A DNA stretch of 13,057 bases. Source: a bacterium UBP2_UBA4780. GTDB taxonomy: Bacteria; Edwardsbacteria; AC1; EtOH8. Under the pieces are notes generated by a model, which made no database searches, was not told the DNA's origin, and was given only the letters and a program-made list of their open reading frames with translations. The number at the start of each line of letters is the position of its first letter. Position 1 is the stretch's first letter. This document shows, in pieces, positions 1-5,885 of this stretch. The stretch covers positions 1 through 13,057 of the forward strand of contig DHHE01000006.1 in NCBI GenBank assembly GCA_002403115.1, given 5' to 3'. The position numbers were made by a program, and so were the translations under genes.

Positions 1-3
1 ACA

Positions 4-33
4 AAAACCCCGATGATCGCTCATCGGGGTTTT
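4..33 (-). terminator. Intrinsic terminator, bidirectional in form
   Basis: Positions 4-16 and 21-33 are perfect inverted arms (core CCCCGATGA/TCATCGGGG) around a 4-nt loop. Read leftward, the stem is followed by T5-G; read rightward it is followed by only four T. It therefore ends leftward transcription best, and matches the leftward promoter at 273-301. It could also end a gene lying left of the window. Confidence 0.85.
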
Positions 34-44
34 GCCAAGAAAAA

Positions 45-238
45 TGACGGCTAGCTCCTGGGGTGGGGTTACCGGGTTACCAAGTCACCAGTTCTCCGTT
101 CTGTGGTTGTACGGGTTACCGGAATGTTGGGTCACCGAGTACCGTGTTTCCAGGACTCCGAGTTACCGGGATACCGTGTCACCAGGTCGTGAAACCGGGT
201 TTCCAGAGTACCGCCAGGATAACCGGAGCTAGCCGCCA
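45..238. repeat. 14-bp inverted arms enclosing an octamer array
   Basis: Positions 48-58 and 225-235 are a perfect 11-bp inverted repeat (CGGCTAGCTCC / GGAGCTAGCCG). Two more pairs at 45-46/237-238 extend it across one mismatch. The arms bracket the 8-bp array exactly. They could be the closing stem of an RNA or the terminal inverted repeats of a small inserted element. No flanking target duplication is obvious. Confidence 0.8.
67..224. repeat. Degenerate 8-bp tandem repeat (TYACCRRG type)
   Basis: TTACC/TCACC/TCTCC cores recur at 8-bp steps (69, 77, 85, 93), and the same pattern resumes around 116-187 with slips and substitutions. The consensus is about TTACCGGG; on the other strand it reads CCCGGTAA. 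Units are similar but not identical and have no unique spacers, so this is not a CRISPR. Confidence 0.75.
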
Positions 239-461
239 AAACATCAAAAGAGCTTTTTCATCCCACATATGCATTATACCCCCGGAACCGGGTTTTGTCA
301 AGGGAAATCGGGAAAATATTTCACTTTTTTCTGTTGCCCTGAGATTTCCGCACAGACTGGCTTTCTGAACGTTGCAGGCCCGCGTCCCTCAGAGGGCAGG
401 CATATTGGTCTTCTCGGGATGGCGTCAGCCTGTCCGTCCCGGCTTCACGGATAAATAGGGG
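239..461. other. Noncoding spacer
   Basis: Apart from the leftward promoter at 273-301 I see no gene here. The only short open frames overlap noncoding repeats and resemble no known protein. The stretch is more AT-rich than the genes to its right until about position 370. Confidence 0.6.
273..301 (-). promoter_or_regulatory. Perfect-consensus sigma70-type promoter reading leftward
   Basis: On the minus strand TTGACA (296-301) and TATAAT (273-278) are separated by exactly 17 bp. Both hexamers match consensus at every base, making it the strongest promoter by sequence in the window. It points at the repeat/terminator block at 4-238, not at any protein gene visible here. Confidence 0.8.
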
Positions 462-490
462 TTGCAAATGACCGGACAAAAGTCTATAAT
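462..490 (+). promoter_or_regulatory. ispG promoter
   Basis: TTGCAA (462-467), a 17-bp spacer and a perfect TATAAT (485-490). The predicted transcription start, 6-8 nt after the -10 box, falls at 496-498, on the ispG start codon at 497. Confidence 0.85.
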
Positions 491-496
491 ATCGCC

Positions 497-1582
497 ATGA
501 TGCAGTCTCCGGCCATCAGAAGGCGGCGGACGCGCAAGGTGGCGGTCGGGCCGGTGGACATCGGCGGCGGCAGCCCGGTCTCGGTCCAGTCCATGACCAA
601 CACCGACACCCGCGACGTCAGAGCCACCGTGGCCCAGATCCGCCAGCTGGCCAAGGCCGGGTGCGAGATCGTGCGGCTGGCGGTGCCTGACGCAGAGGCG
701 GCCCGGGCCCTCAAGCGCATCCGCGGCCTGACCATCATGCCCCTGGTGGCCGACATCCATTTCGACCACCGGCTGGCCCTGGCGGCCCTCAAGGCCGGGG
801 CCGACAAACTGAGGATAAACCCGGGGAATATCGGATCCGTCCAAAAGGTCCGGGAGGTCGTCAAGGCCGCCAGGGACAGGAATGTCCCCATCCGCATCGG
901 GGTCAACGCCGGTTCGCTGGAGAGGAACATTCTGGTAAAGCACGGCCGGCCGACGGCCGCGGGCATGGTGGAGAGCGCCCTGGGGCATGTCGGCATCCTG
1001 GAGAGAACCGGCTTCCACGACATCGTGGTCTCGCTCAAGGGCTCGGACGTGCCCATGACCATCGCCGCCTGCCGCCTGTTCTCGAAAAGATCGGGCTACC
1101 CCATGCACCTGGGCATTACCGAGGCCGGGACCGTGTTCTCCGGCGCCCTTCGCTCGGCGGTGGGGATCGGAGCCCTGCTGGCCGGGGGCATCGGGGACAC
1201 GGTGCGGGTGTCGCTGGCCGGGGACCCGGCCGAGGAGGTGCGGGCGGCCAGGATCATCCTTCAGTCGCTGGGGCTGCGCCGCTTCGGCCCGACCGTCATC
1301 GCCTGCCCCACCTGCGGCCGCTGCCGCGTCGACGTGGCCGGCATCGCCGACGCTGTGGAGCGCGGCCTGTCCCGCCTTTCCTTCCCCCTGACGGTGGCGG
1401 TGATGGGCTGCGCGGTCAACGGGCCGGGCGAGGCCCGGGAGGCCGACCTGGGGATGGCCGGCGGGAACCGGGAGGGCCTGCTTTTCATGAAGGGGCGGAT
1501 CGTGGGCCGGGTGCCGGAGGCGGAGATGGCCGACCGGCTGATCTACGAGGCTTACCGGCTGGCCGGGTGCCGGCAGCCCTGA
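497..1582 (+). CDS. ispG: 4-hydroxy-3-methylbut-2-en-1-yl diphosphate synthase (flavodoxin/ferredoxin)
   Basis: This is the cytosolic [4Fe-4S] enzyme of the MEP isoprenoid pathway that turns methylerythritol cyclodiphosphate into HMBPP. The 361 residues follow the IspG family closely from end to end: the VQSMTNT motif (30-36), PLVADIHFD (82-90), RINPGNIG (106-113) and RIGVNAGS (133-140). The C-terminal cluster-binding part has C270, C273 and C305 and the NGPGE motif with E312. It is the short, non-plant type without an inserted domain. There is no Shine-Dalgarno sequence; ATG 497 is the first possible start after an in-frame stop at 452-454, and it coincides with the predicted transcription start. 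An ATG at 500 is equally possible. It stands alone, with a 369-bp noncoding gap after it. The first residues align with those of known IspG, supporting this start. Identity is certain. Confidence 0.97.
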   Translation: MMQSPAIRRRRTRKVAVGPVDIGGGSPVSVQSMTNTDTRDVRATVAQIRQLAKAGCEIVRLAVPDAEAARALKRIRGLTIMPLVADIHFDHRLALAALKAGADKLRINPGNIGSVQKVREVVKAARDRNVPIRIGVNAGSLERNILVKHGRPTAAGMVESALGHVGILERTGFHDIVVSLKGSDVPMTIAACRLFSKRSGYPMHLGITEAGTVFSGALRSAVGIGALLAGGIGDTVRVSLAGDPAEEVRAARIILQSLGLRRFGPTVIACPTCGRCRVDVAGIADAVERGLSRLSFPLTVAVMGCAVNGPGEAREADLGMAGGNREGLLFMKGRIVGRVPEAEMADRLIYEAYRLAGCRQP

Positions 1583-1951
1583 GGAACCCGAAGCATGGTG
1601 TCACCCTAACCCGGATAAACCCTCCTGCGGCGCTTGCCCGCCTTTGGAGGGGACAGGCCGGAAACTACAAGGAAACCCCGCCTGCATCGTGTTTCGTCGG
1701 ACAGGCAGGAATGCGGGAATAATAGAAACAGTTTCCTGGCTTCATGGATTCCTTATGGAATATTCTTTACGTTTAACACGGAATATCACTTGTCAGTTAC
1801 TAGAGAATGGCTTCGTGCCTGGCTGATTTAAGGATGGCGCCCAAGTTCTGTCAGCCTTCAACCCTTCGCATGACAGGCAAGCAAGAATACTCGGGGCAAG
1901 CTTTGTGGGGCATGCAGCCGGCTCAGACGACAGACATAGAACGGAGGTCAT
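1583..1951. other. Noncoding region with hairpins between ispG and sppA
   Basis: There is no convincing gene in 369 bp. Visible structures are CCCTCC (1620-1625) with GGAGGG (1646-1651) around an inner GCGG/CCGC pair, and CCCCGCCTGC (1676-1685) facing GCAGG (1705-1709) and GCGGG (1713-1717). There is also a small ATTCC-TTAT-GGAAT hairpin near 1748-1761. None is followed by a T-run, so they are not classical terminators. The interior is less GC-rich than the genes. It looks like remains of a palindromic intergenic repeat, but I cannot name a family. No strong sppA promoter is visible; a Shine-Dalgarno for sppA lies at 1941-1947. Confidence 0.55.
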
Positions 1952-2830
1952 ATGGCATCGGGCAAGAAGACCCTTTTCATAGTCCTGGCGGTCGGCGCCG
2001 GGCTTTTCTTCCTGGCCACACTGGCGGTGATGACGGCGGTGGCCCTGACCGGCGAAAGCGCCAGCCCGGGGTTCGGCGCCGGGGTGGGGCTGGTGGAGGT
2101 GGTCGGGCCGATCGTCTCCTCGGACGAGCCGGTCCGGCTGCTCAACAAGTACCGGGACAACAAATCGGTCAAGGCCATCGTCCTCCGGGTGGAGAGCCCG
2201 GGCGGCGGGGTGGCGGCCTCGCAGGAGATCTACGAGGCGGTGTGGCGGGCCCGGGACAGGAAACCGGTGGTCTGCTCTATGGGCGAGGTGGCGGCCTCGG
2301 GCGGCTACTACATCGCTTGCGCCTGCGACACCATCGTGGCCAATCCCGGCACCCTGACCGGCTCCATCGGCGCCCTGATGGAGTTCATGACGGCCGAGGA
2401 GCTGATCAGGAAGGTGGGCCTGAGGTTCGAGGTGGTCAAGGCCGGGGAGGTCAAGGACATCGGCTCCATCTCCCGCAAGATGACCCCGGCCGAGCGGGCC
2501 ATGCTCCAGTCAATGCTGGACGACGTTCACCTGCAGTTCATGGAGGCGGTGGCCGAGGGCCGGGGGATCGACTTGGACTCCCTGCGGACCTATGCCGACG
2601 GCCGGGTGTTCACCGGCCGGCAGGCCTGGTACCTGGGGCTGGTTGACACCCTGGGCACGCTGGACGACGCCCTGACCATCGCCGGGAGGATGGGGGGCTT
2701 GAAGGACCCGCCGCGGGTGATCAGGGAGAAGAAGAGGAAGCGAAGCCTCTACGACTTGCTGTTCGACTTCAGCGAGACGGCCTCCAAACTCGACAAGGGA
2801 ACGGTGGGGCTGAAGTACCTGCTGAGGTGA
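1952..2830 (+). CDS. sppA: Signal peptide peptidase SppA-type, S49 family
   Basis: This is a membrane-anchored serine protease of family S49 that degrades signal peptides left in the membrane after secretion. The 292-residue protein has an N-terminal hydrophobic anchor (about residues 7-32). A single S49 domain follows, so it is the short form like Bacillus SppA rather than the tandem 67-kDa E. coli form. The nucleophile is S116 in EVAASGGYY and the general base K168 in AGEVKDIGS. The 52-residue distance between them is the same as in the short family. ESPGGGVAAS (81-90) and TGSIGAL (136-142) are further conserved segments. The C-terminal 30 residues are basic and outside the domain. ATG 1952 is preceded by ACGGAGG at good spacing. 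It appears monocistronic, with the tRNA promoter starting 43 bp after its stop. Identity to family is firm; the natural substrate is inferred. Confidence 0.93.
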   Translation: MASGKKTLFIVLAVGAGLFFLATLAVMTAVALTGESASPGFGAGVGLVEVVGPIVSSDEPVRLLNKYRDNKSVKAIVLRVESPGGGVAASQEIYEAVWRARDRKPVVCSMGEVAASGGYYIACACDTIVANPGTLTGSIGALMEFMTAEELIRKVGLRFEVVKAGEVKDIGSISRKMTPAERAMLQSMLDDVHLQFMEAVAEGRGIDLDSLRTYADGRVFTGRQAWYLGLVDTLGTLDDALTIAGRMGGLKDPPRVIREKKRKRSLYDLLFDFSETASKLDKGTVGLKYLLR

Positions 2831-2873
2831 GTCCCGAAACGCTGGGATCATTCCTTGACCTCCGGCGCGTTTC

Positions 2874-2902
2874 TTGACAGGACATCGGGAAACTGATAAA
2901 AT
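2874..2902 (+). promoter_or_regulatory. Promoter of the tRNA-Cys/tRNA-Leu unit
   Basis: A perfect TTGACA (2874-2879), 17 bp and TAAAAT (2897-2902). The start would be near 2909, leaving about 175 nt of leader before tRNA-Cys, long for a tRNA leader. AGCCT/AGGCT (about 2953-2969) could form a small hairpin in it. Confidence 0.8.
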
Positions 2903-2989
2903 AATGCTTCAGGGACAAGGCGGCCCTTTCCCTCGTAAGCATTAAAATGTCCAGCCTCGGGACAGGCTCCAGTCGTGCAGGTGGTCGGT

Positions 2990-3090
2990 CTCAGGACGGG
3001 GAAGGCATTATAAAAGCCAGGCGGCCCATTCGGGAGCCAGGAATGGGGCCATCCTCAGGGCGGGGAAGGCATGATATAAGTCAGGCGGCT
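2990..3090 (+). repeat. 37-bp imperfect direct repeat ending in tRNA-Cys
   Basis: Positions 2990-3026 recur at 3054-3090 with a 64-bp offset and five mismatches (at 2996, 3009, 3013, 3017 and 3026). The second copy ends with the first seven bases of tRNA-Cys (GGCGGCT); the first copy ends with GGCGGCC and no tRNA follows. Between the copies GGCCCATTC (3023-3031) pairs with GAATGGGGCC (3041-3050), with one bulged G. This looks like a duplicated tRNA leader. Confidence 0.75.
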
Positions 3091-3158
3091 TAGCCAAGTG
3101 GTAAGGCGACGGTCTGCAAAACCGTTATACAGCGGTTCGAACCCGCTAGCCGCCTCCA
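3084..3158 (+). tRNA. tRNA-Cys (anticodon GCA)
   Basis: Acceptor arm GGCGGCT (3084-3090) pairs with AGCCGCC (3148-3154), followed by discriminator T and encoded CCA (3156-3158). The anticodon stem ACGGT/ACCGT holds the loop CTGCAAA, anticodon GCA. The T-loop region contains GGTTCGAACCC. It is first in the three-tRNA cluster, downstream of the promoter at 2874-2902. Confidence 0.95.
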
Positions 3159-3163
3159 ACTGC

Positions 3164-3239
3164 CTCTCACGGAGACACGGAGGCACAAAGGTTGATCTTC
3201 TTTATTTGGTGTCTTAGCGTCTTTGTGTCTTGGTGAGAG
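3164..3239. repeat. Palindromic intergenic element of degenerate octamers
   Basis: The left arm is CTCTCAC, GGAGACAC, GGAGGCAC (3164-3186). The right arm is GGTGTCTT, AGCGTCTT, TGTGTCTT, GGTGAGAG (3208-3239). The right units are imperfect reverse complements of the left ones, and the outer CTCTCAC/GTGAGAG pair is perfect. It sits between tRNA-Cys and tRNA-Leu and would form an imperfect hairpin in their common transcript. Similar CACGGAGACACGGAG palindromes are, from general knowledge, widespread in environmental bacterial genomes. Confidence 0.7.
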
Positions 3240-3247
3240 AGGGAAAT

Positions 3248-3335
3248 GCCGGGGTGGCGGAACTGGTAGACGCAAGGGACTTAAAATCCCTCGTTCCCAA
3301 AGAACGTGTCGGTTCGATTCCGACCCTCGGCACCA
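3248..3335 (+). tRNA. tRNA-Leu (anticodon UAA)
   Basis: Acceptor GCCGGGG (3248-3254) pairs with CCTCGGC (3325-3331) with one G-U; discriminator A and encoded CCA follow (3333-3335). The anticodon stem AGGGA/TCCCT holds CTTAAAA, anticodon TAA. The long variable arm (TCGTTCCCAAAGAACGTG region) marks a class II tRNA, as expected for leucine. Confidence 0.96.
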
Positions 3336-3397
3336 GTCATCAGGAAAGCCGGCGAAACACGGCCAGACGATGCAAGCCGGGTGAACAGACAACCCGC

Positions 3398-3426
3398 TTG
3401 ACTTGTCGCTCTTTTTTTATTATAAT
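3398..3426 (+). promoter_or_regulatory. tRNA-Gly promoter
   Basis: TTGACT (3398-3403), 17 bp including a T-run, then a perfect TATAAT (3421-3426). The start at about 3433 would leave a leader of only about 3 nt before tRNA-Gly. Confidence 0.85.
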
Positions 3427-3435
3427 ATCTACGAT

Positions 3436-3511
3436 GCGGGCGTAATTCAGCAGCTAGAATGCCACCTTGCCAAGGTGGAAGTCGAGGGTGCGAATCCCTT
3501 CGCCCGCTCCA
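3436..3511 (+). tRNA. tRNA-Gly (anticodon GCC)
   Basis: Acceptor GCGGGCG (3436-3442) pairs with CGCCCGC (3501-3507), followed by discriminator T and encoded CCA (3509-3511). The anticodon stem CCACC/GGTGG holds TTGCCAA, anticodon GCC. It has its own promoter and terminator, so it is a separate unit from the Cys and Leu tRNAs. Confidence 0.96.
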
Positions 3512-3520
3512 AAGCTTTCG

Positions 3521-3551
3521 AAATCCCTCCCCTCGGGGGAAGGGATTTTTT
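3521..3551 (+). terminator. Intrinsic terminator after tRNA-Gly
   Basis: AAATCCCT-CCCC (3521-3532) pairs with GGGG-AGGGATTT (3536-3548) around a 3-nt loop with one bulged A, followed by a run of six T (3546-3551). It separates the tRNA cluster from the oxidoreductase operon. Confidence 0.88.
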
Positions 3552-3569
3552 CTTACGGATTATATCCAC

Positions 3570-3598
3570 TTGCAATGCAAGGTTTTTTTTGTTAAAAT
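3570..3598 (+). promoter_or_regulatory. Promoter of the 2-oxoacid:ferredoxin oxidoreductase operon
   Basis: TTGCAA (3570-3575), a 17-bp spacer containing eight T, and TAAAAT (3593-3598). The start near 3605 gives a leader of about 30 nt with a G-rich ribosome site (3625-3630) before ATG 3636. Confidence 0.82.
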
Positions 3599-3635
3599 AA
3601 CGCTTCACTTTACGAAGTTTGATAGGGGGGTCATC

Positions 3636-3839
3636 ATGCCCGAGATCAAGGTGAACGAGCGGCTGTGCAAGGGCTGCGAGCTCTGCACCTCGGCCTGTCC
3701 CAAGCAGTGCATAGCCATGTCCGACAAGTTCTCCACCACCGGCTACTACCCGGCCATGCTGGCCAAGCAGGAGTGCTGCATCGGCTGCGGCCTGTGCGCC
3801 CAGATCTGCCCGGACCTGGCCATCGAAGTATACAAATAA
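3636..3839 (+). CDS. 2[4Fe-4S] ferredoxin-like delta subunit of 2-oxoacid:ferredoxin oxidoreductase
   Basis: This is the electron-transfer subunit expected to pass electrons from the TPP site of the oxidoreductase to soluble ferredoxin. The 67-residue protein is built almost wholly of two CxxCxxCxxxCP motifs. The first has C11, C14, C17, C21 and the second C48, C51, C54, C58, each holding one [4Fe-4S] cluster. C25 and C47 are extra cysteines outside the motifs. The 26-residue linker is typical of KorD/VorD-type subunits. It is first in the operon, in the order delta, alpha, beta, gamma, and 90 bp before the alpha gene. ATG 3636 follows a run of six G. A stand-alone ferredoxin is possible, but the context makes a bound subunit much more likely. 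I leave the symbol open because vor/kor naming depends on substrate. Confidence 0.92.
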   Translation: MPEIKVNERLCKGCELCTSACPKQCIAMSDKFSTTGYYPAMLAKQECCIGCGLCAQICPDLAIEVYK

Positions 3840-3845
3840 CCGAAA

Positions 3846-3915
3846 AATCCCAAGCTCCAATTTCCAATCACCAATAACGGCATTGGATTTTAGAATTTGG
3901 GATTTTGAATTTACA
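3846..3915. repeat. Palindromic element of degenerate heptamers in the operon leader of vorB
   Basis: The left arm has 7-bp units ending in CC (AAATCCC, AAGCTCC, AATTTCC, AATCACC; 3846-3873). The right arm has units carrying GG in the inverse sense (GCATTGG, ATTTTAG, AATTTGG, ATTTTGA; 3881-3908). CCAAT (3872-3876) and ATTGG (3883-3887) close the centre around AACGGC. In the mRNA this would be an imperfect hairpin just upstream of the vorB ribosome site (ACGGAG, 3915-3920). The AT-rich composition contrasts sharply with the flanking genes. Confidence 0.7.
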
Positions 3916-3929
3916 ACGGAGTTGTTAGA

Positions 3930-5117
3930 ATGGGTGAGAAGATCCTGATGAAGGGCAACGAGGCCCTGGCCGAGGGGGCCATCCGGGCCGGATGCCGCTT
4001 CTTCTCCGGCTACCCCATCACCCCCCAGAACGAGGTCCCGGAGTACATGTCCTGGCGCCTGCCGGACGAGGGGGGGACGTTCATCCAGGCCGAATCCGAG
4101 GTGGCGGCAATCAACATGATCTACGGGGCGGCCTCGACCGGTATGCGATGCATGACCTCGTCCTCCAGCCCGGGCATCAGCCTCAAGCAGGAGGGCATCT
4201 CCTACTGCGCCGGGGCCGACCTGCCGTTCTTCTACGCCAACGTGGTGCGGGGCGGGCCGGGGCTGGGCAACATCGCCGCCTCCCAGGGCGACTACCACCA
4301 GTCGGTGCGGGGCGGGGGCCACGGCGACTACCGGGTGCTGGTGCTGGCGCCCAACTCGGTCGACGAGATGGCCAACTTCCCGAAAAAATGCTACGAGCTG
4401 GCCTTCAGGTACCGGATGCCATCCATGATCCTGGCCGACGGCATCCTGGGGCAGATGATGGAGCCGGTGGAGTTCAAGTTCGAGCCGGTGGATCCCAAGT
4501 CGTTCAAGGAGGCCGGGTGGGAGCTGGGGCTGGCTGCCGGACGCAGGAAGCGCATCGTCCGCTCCTACGACCTGCGCGAGGGCGAGCTGGAGAAGATAAA
4601 CGCCGCCCGGCTGAAGAAGTACCGGGAGATCGAGGAGAAGGAGGTCCTGTTCGAGGCCAAGCAGTGCGATGACGCCGAGCTGGTGGTGGTGGCCTACGGG
4701 ACGTCCTCCCGCATCGCGGCCGCCGCCGTCAAGATGGCCAGGGACAAGGGGCTTAAGGTCGGCCTGTTCCGGCCCATCACCCTGTGGCCCTTCCCCAAGA
4801 AACAGCTGGCCAAACTGGCGGAAAAATCCAGAAAGTTCCTGGTGGTCGAGATGAGCATGGGCCAGTTCGTGGACGACGTCAGGCTGGCGGTCTGCGGCCG
4901 GATCGAGGTCGACCTCTACGCCAGGCCGGCCGGCATCCCTTCGGGCGAGGAAACGTTCGCCGCCGTCGAGAAATCGTACAAGAGCATGACCCCGGCCAGG
5001 GCCGCGGCCCCGGCCAAGACCGCGAAGCCCAAGGGCAAGCCGGGCAGGCCCAGGAAGAAACCAGCCAAGAAGGCCGGCCGTCCGGCCAAAAAGACCAGGA
5101 AAGGAGGGCGCCGCTAG
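3930..5117 (+). CDS. vorB: 2-oxoacid:ferredoxin oxidoreductase alpha subunit, VorB type, with basic C-terminal tail
   Basis: This is the pyrimidine-domain subunit of the TPP enzyme that oxidatively decarboxylates 2-oxoacids to acyl-CoA. Branched-chain 2-oxoacids are typical for VorB, but the substrate is not provable here. Conserved stretches include GNEALAEGAIRAGC (9-22), SGYPITPQNE (26-35), ESEVAAINM (55-63), TSSSSPGISLKQE (76-88) and QGDYHQSVRGGGHGDYR (119-135). The transketolase C-terminal domain runs from about 248 to 350. The normal domain ends near residue 353. Residues 354-395 (bases 4989-5117) form an unusual Ala/Pro/Lys/Arg-rich tail with two AT-hook-like cores, GRPRKK (372-377) and GRPAKK (383-388). 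The start is supported by ACGGAG upstream and by conservation from residue 3. The stop is immediately followed by the beta start, whose AAGGAGG lies inside the tail codons. Confidence 0.93.
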   Translation: MGEKILMKGNEALAEGAIRAGCRFFSGYPITPQNEVPEYMSWRLPDEGGTFIQAESEVAAINMIYGAASTGMRCMTSSSSPGISLKQEGISYCAGADLPFFYANVVRGGPGLGNIAASQGDYHQSVRGGGHGDYRVLVLAPNSVDEMANFPKKCYELAFRYRMPSMILADGILGQMMEPVEFKFEPVDPKSFKEAGWELGLAAGRRKRIVRSYDLREGELEKINAARLKKYREIEEKEVLFEAKQCDDAELVVVAYGTSSRIAAAAVKMARDKGLKVGLFRPITLWPFPKKQLAKLAEKSRKFLVVEMSMGQFVDDVRLAVCGRIEVDLYARPAGIPSGEETFAAVEKSYKSMTPARAAAPAKTAKPKGKPGRPRKKPAKKAGRPAKKTRKGGRR

Positions 5118-5885
5118 ATGGAACTCGTGAACAAGTGGCCCGCGGGCCTGGTCGAAATGCCCCTGCGCTACTGCCCGGGCTGCGGACACGGCATCGTCCA
5201 CCGCATCGTCGGGGAGTGCCTGGAGGAGCTGGGGATCAGGGAACGGACGGTGGGGGTGGCCCCGGTGGGCTGCTCGGTCTTCGCCGACGACTATTTCAAC
5301 TGCGACATGATCCAGGGGCCGCACGGGCGGGGGCCGGCCATCGCCACCGGCATCAAGCGCTCCAAGCCGGAGTGCATCGTCTTCTCCTACCAGGGCGACG
5401 GCGACCTGGCTTCGATCGGCATGGCCGAGACCATCCACTCGGCCGCCCGGTCCGAGAACATCACCGTTATCTTCATCAACAACGCCATCTACGGGATGAC
5501 CGGCGGCCAGATGGCCCCGACCACCCTGATAGGCCAGAAGGCCTCCACCTGCCCCCGGGGGCGGGATCCCAAGGTTAACGGCTATCCCATCAGGATATGC
5601 GAGCTCCTGCAGTCGCTGGAGGGCGCCTCCTACCTGGAGAGGACATCGGTGCACACTGCGGCCAACGCCATCAAGACCAAGAAGGCCGTCAAGAGGGCCT
5701 TCCAGAACCAGATCGAATGCAAGGGTTTCTCGCTGGTGGAGGTTCTCTCCATGTGCCCCACCGGCTGGGAGGCCACCCCGCTGAACTCGGTGAAATACAT
5801 CGCCGACAAGATGATGCCTCTATATCCGCTGGGCGTCTACCGCTCCCCCGAACAGAGGGAGCAAAAGGAAGGAGGTGCCGCCTGA
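5118..5885 (+). CDS. 2-oxoacid:ferredoxin oxidoreductase beta subunit (TPP-binding)
   Basis: This is the thiamine-diphosphate-binding subunit where decarboxylation occurs. The 255-residue protein has RYCPGCGHG (17-25), the usual N-terminal motif of Vor/Kor beta subunits. The TPP/Mg motif is GDGDLASIG (93-101) followed about 26 residues later by NNAIYGMTGGQMAPTT (121-136). VGVAPVGCSVF (45-55) and HGRGPAIATGIK (69-80) are also typical. No ferredoxin domain is fused; the separate delta gene supplies it. It starts directly after the alpha stop, with its ribosome site in the alpha gene, and its own stop overlaps the gamma start by one base (TGATG). Such tight packing implies translational coupling and one-to-one subunit amounts. 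VorA is the likely name, but the substrate remains uncertain. Confidence 0.93.
   Translation: MELVNKWPAGLVEMPLRYCPGCGHGIVHRIVGECLEELGIRERTVGVAPVGCSVFADDYFNCDMIQGPHGRGPAIATGIKRSKPECIVFSYQGDGDLASIGMAETIHSAARSENITVIFINNAIYGMTGGQMAPTTLIGQKASTCPRGRDPKVNGYPIRICELLQSLEGASYLERTSVHTAANAIKTKKAVKRAFQNQIECKGFSLVEVLSMCPTGWEATPLNSVKYIADKMMPLYPLGVYRSPEQREQKEGGAA

Larger units (their letters stand above)
3..266 (-). ncRNA. Candidate structured noncoding RNA (~260 nt), family not recognised
   Basis: The sequence shows a perfect TTGACA-17-TATAAT promoter on the minus strand (273-301), so transcription should start near 266 and run left to the terminator at 4-33. Between them lie two complementary arms (238-225 and 58-45 in RNA order). 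They would pair over 14 bp with a single non-Watson-Crick pair. That pair (47 with 236) is G-U in the minus-strand RNA but A-C in a plus-strand RNA, which favours the minus strand as the functional one. The enclosed ~166 nt are degenerate octamers based on YGGTNACC, whose GGTNACC core is self-complementary, plus a small hairpin at 191-203. The 8-bp period places stop codons in all readings, and no ORF is plausible. I saw no hallmark of 6S, RNase P, SRP or tmRNA. Transcription and function are inferred. Confidence 0.5.

Noticed and set aside
67..224. CRISPR array
   Set aside because: The repeat period is only 8 bp, units are degenerate and there are no spacers or cas genes.
3..266. 6S RNA, RNase P RNA, SRP RNA or tmRNA
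   Set aside because: The diagnostic conserved segments of these RNAs are absent (for example the GAGGAAAGUC segment of RNase P); an ACAGAA match alone is chance.
269..454. Short plus-strand open frames upstream of ispG
   Set aside because: They run through the leftward promoter region, have no ribosome sites and no recognisable protein features.
1634..1831. Short open frames between ispG and sppA, on both strands
   Set aside because: Overlapping frames read the same hairpin-rich DNA in several phases; a 26-codon minus-strand frame has an AAGGA site but no other support.
1826..1854. Leftward promoter CTGACA-17-TTAAAT
   Set aside because: The boxes are only 5/6 and 4/6 matches and no gene or terminator follows in that direction before ispG; kept only as a remark.
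2990..3090. Phage attachment site at tRNA-Cys
   Set aside because: The duplicated part is the 5' leader and first seven bases of the tRNA, whereas integrases use the 3' part; there is no integrase or phage gene.
3447..5654. Very long minus-strand open frame opposite the oxidoreductase operon
   Set aside because: It lies opposite four well-identified genes, crosses a tRNA and a terminator, and is rich in residues typical of reverse-frame GC-rich DNA; no family resemblance.
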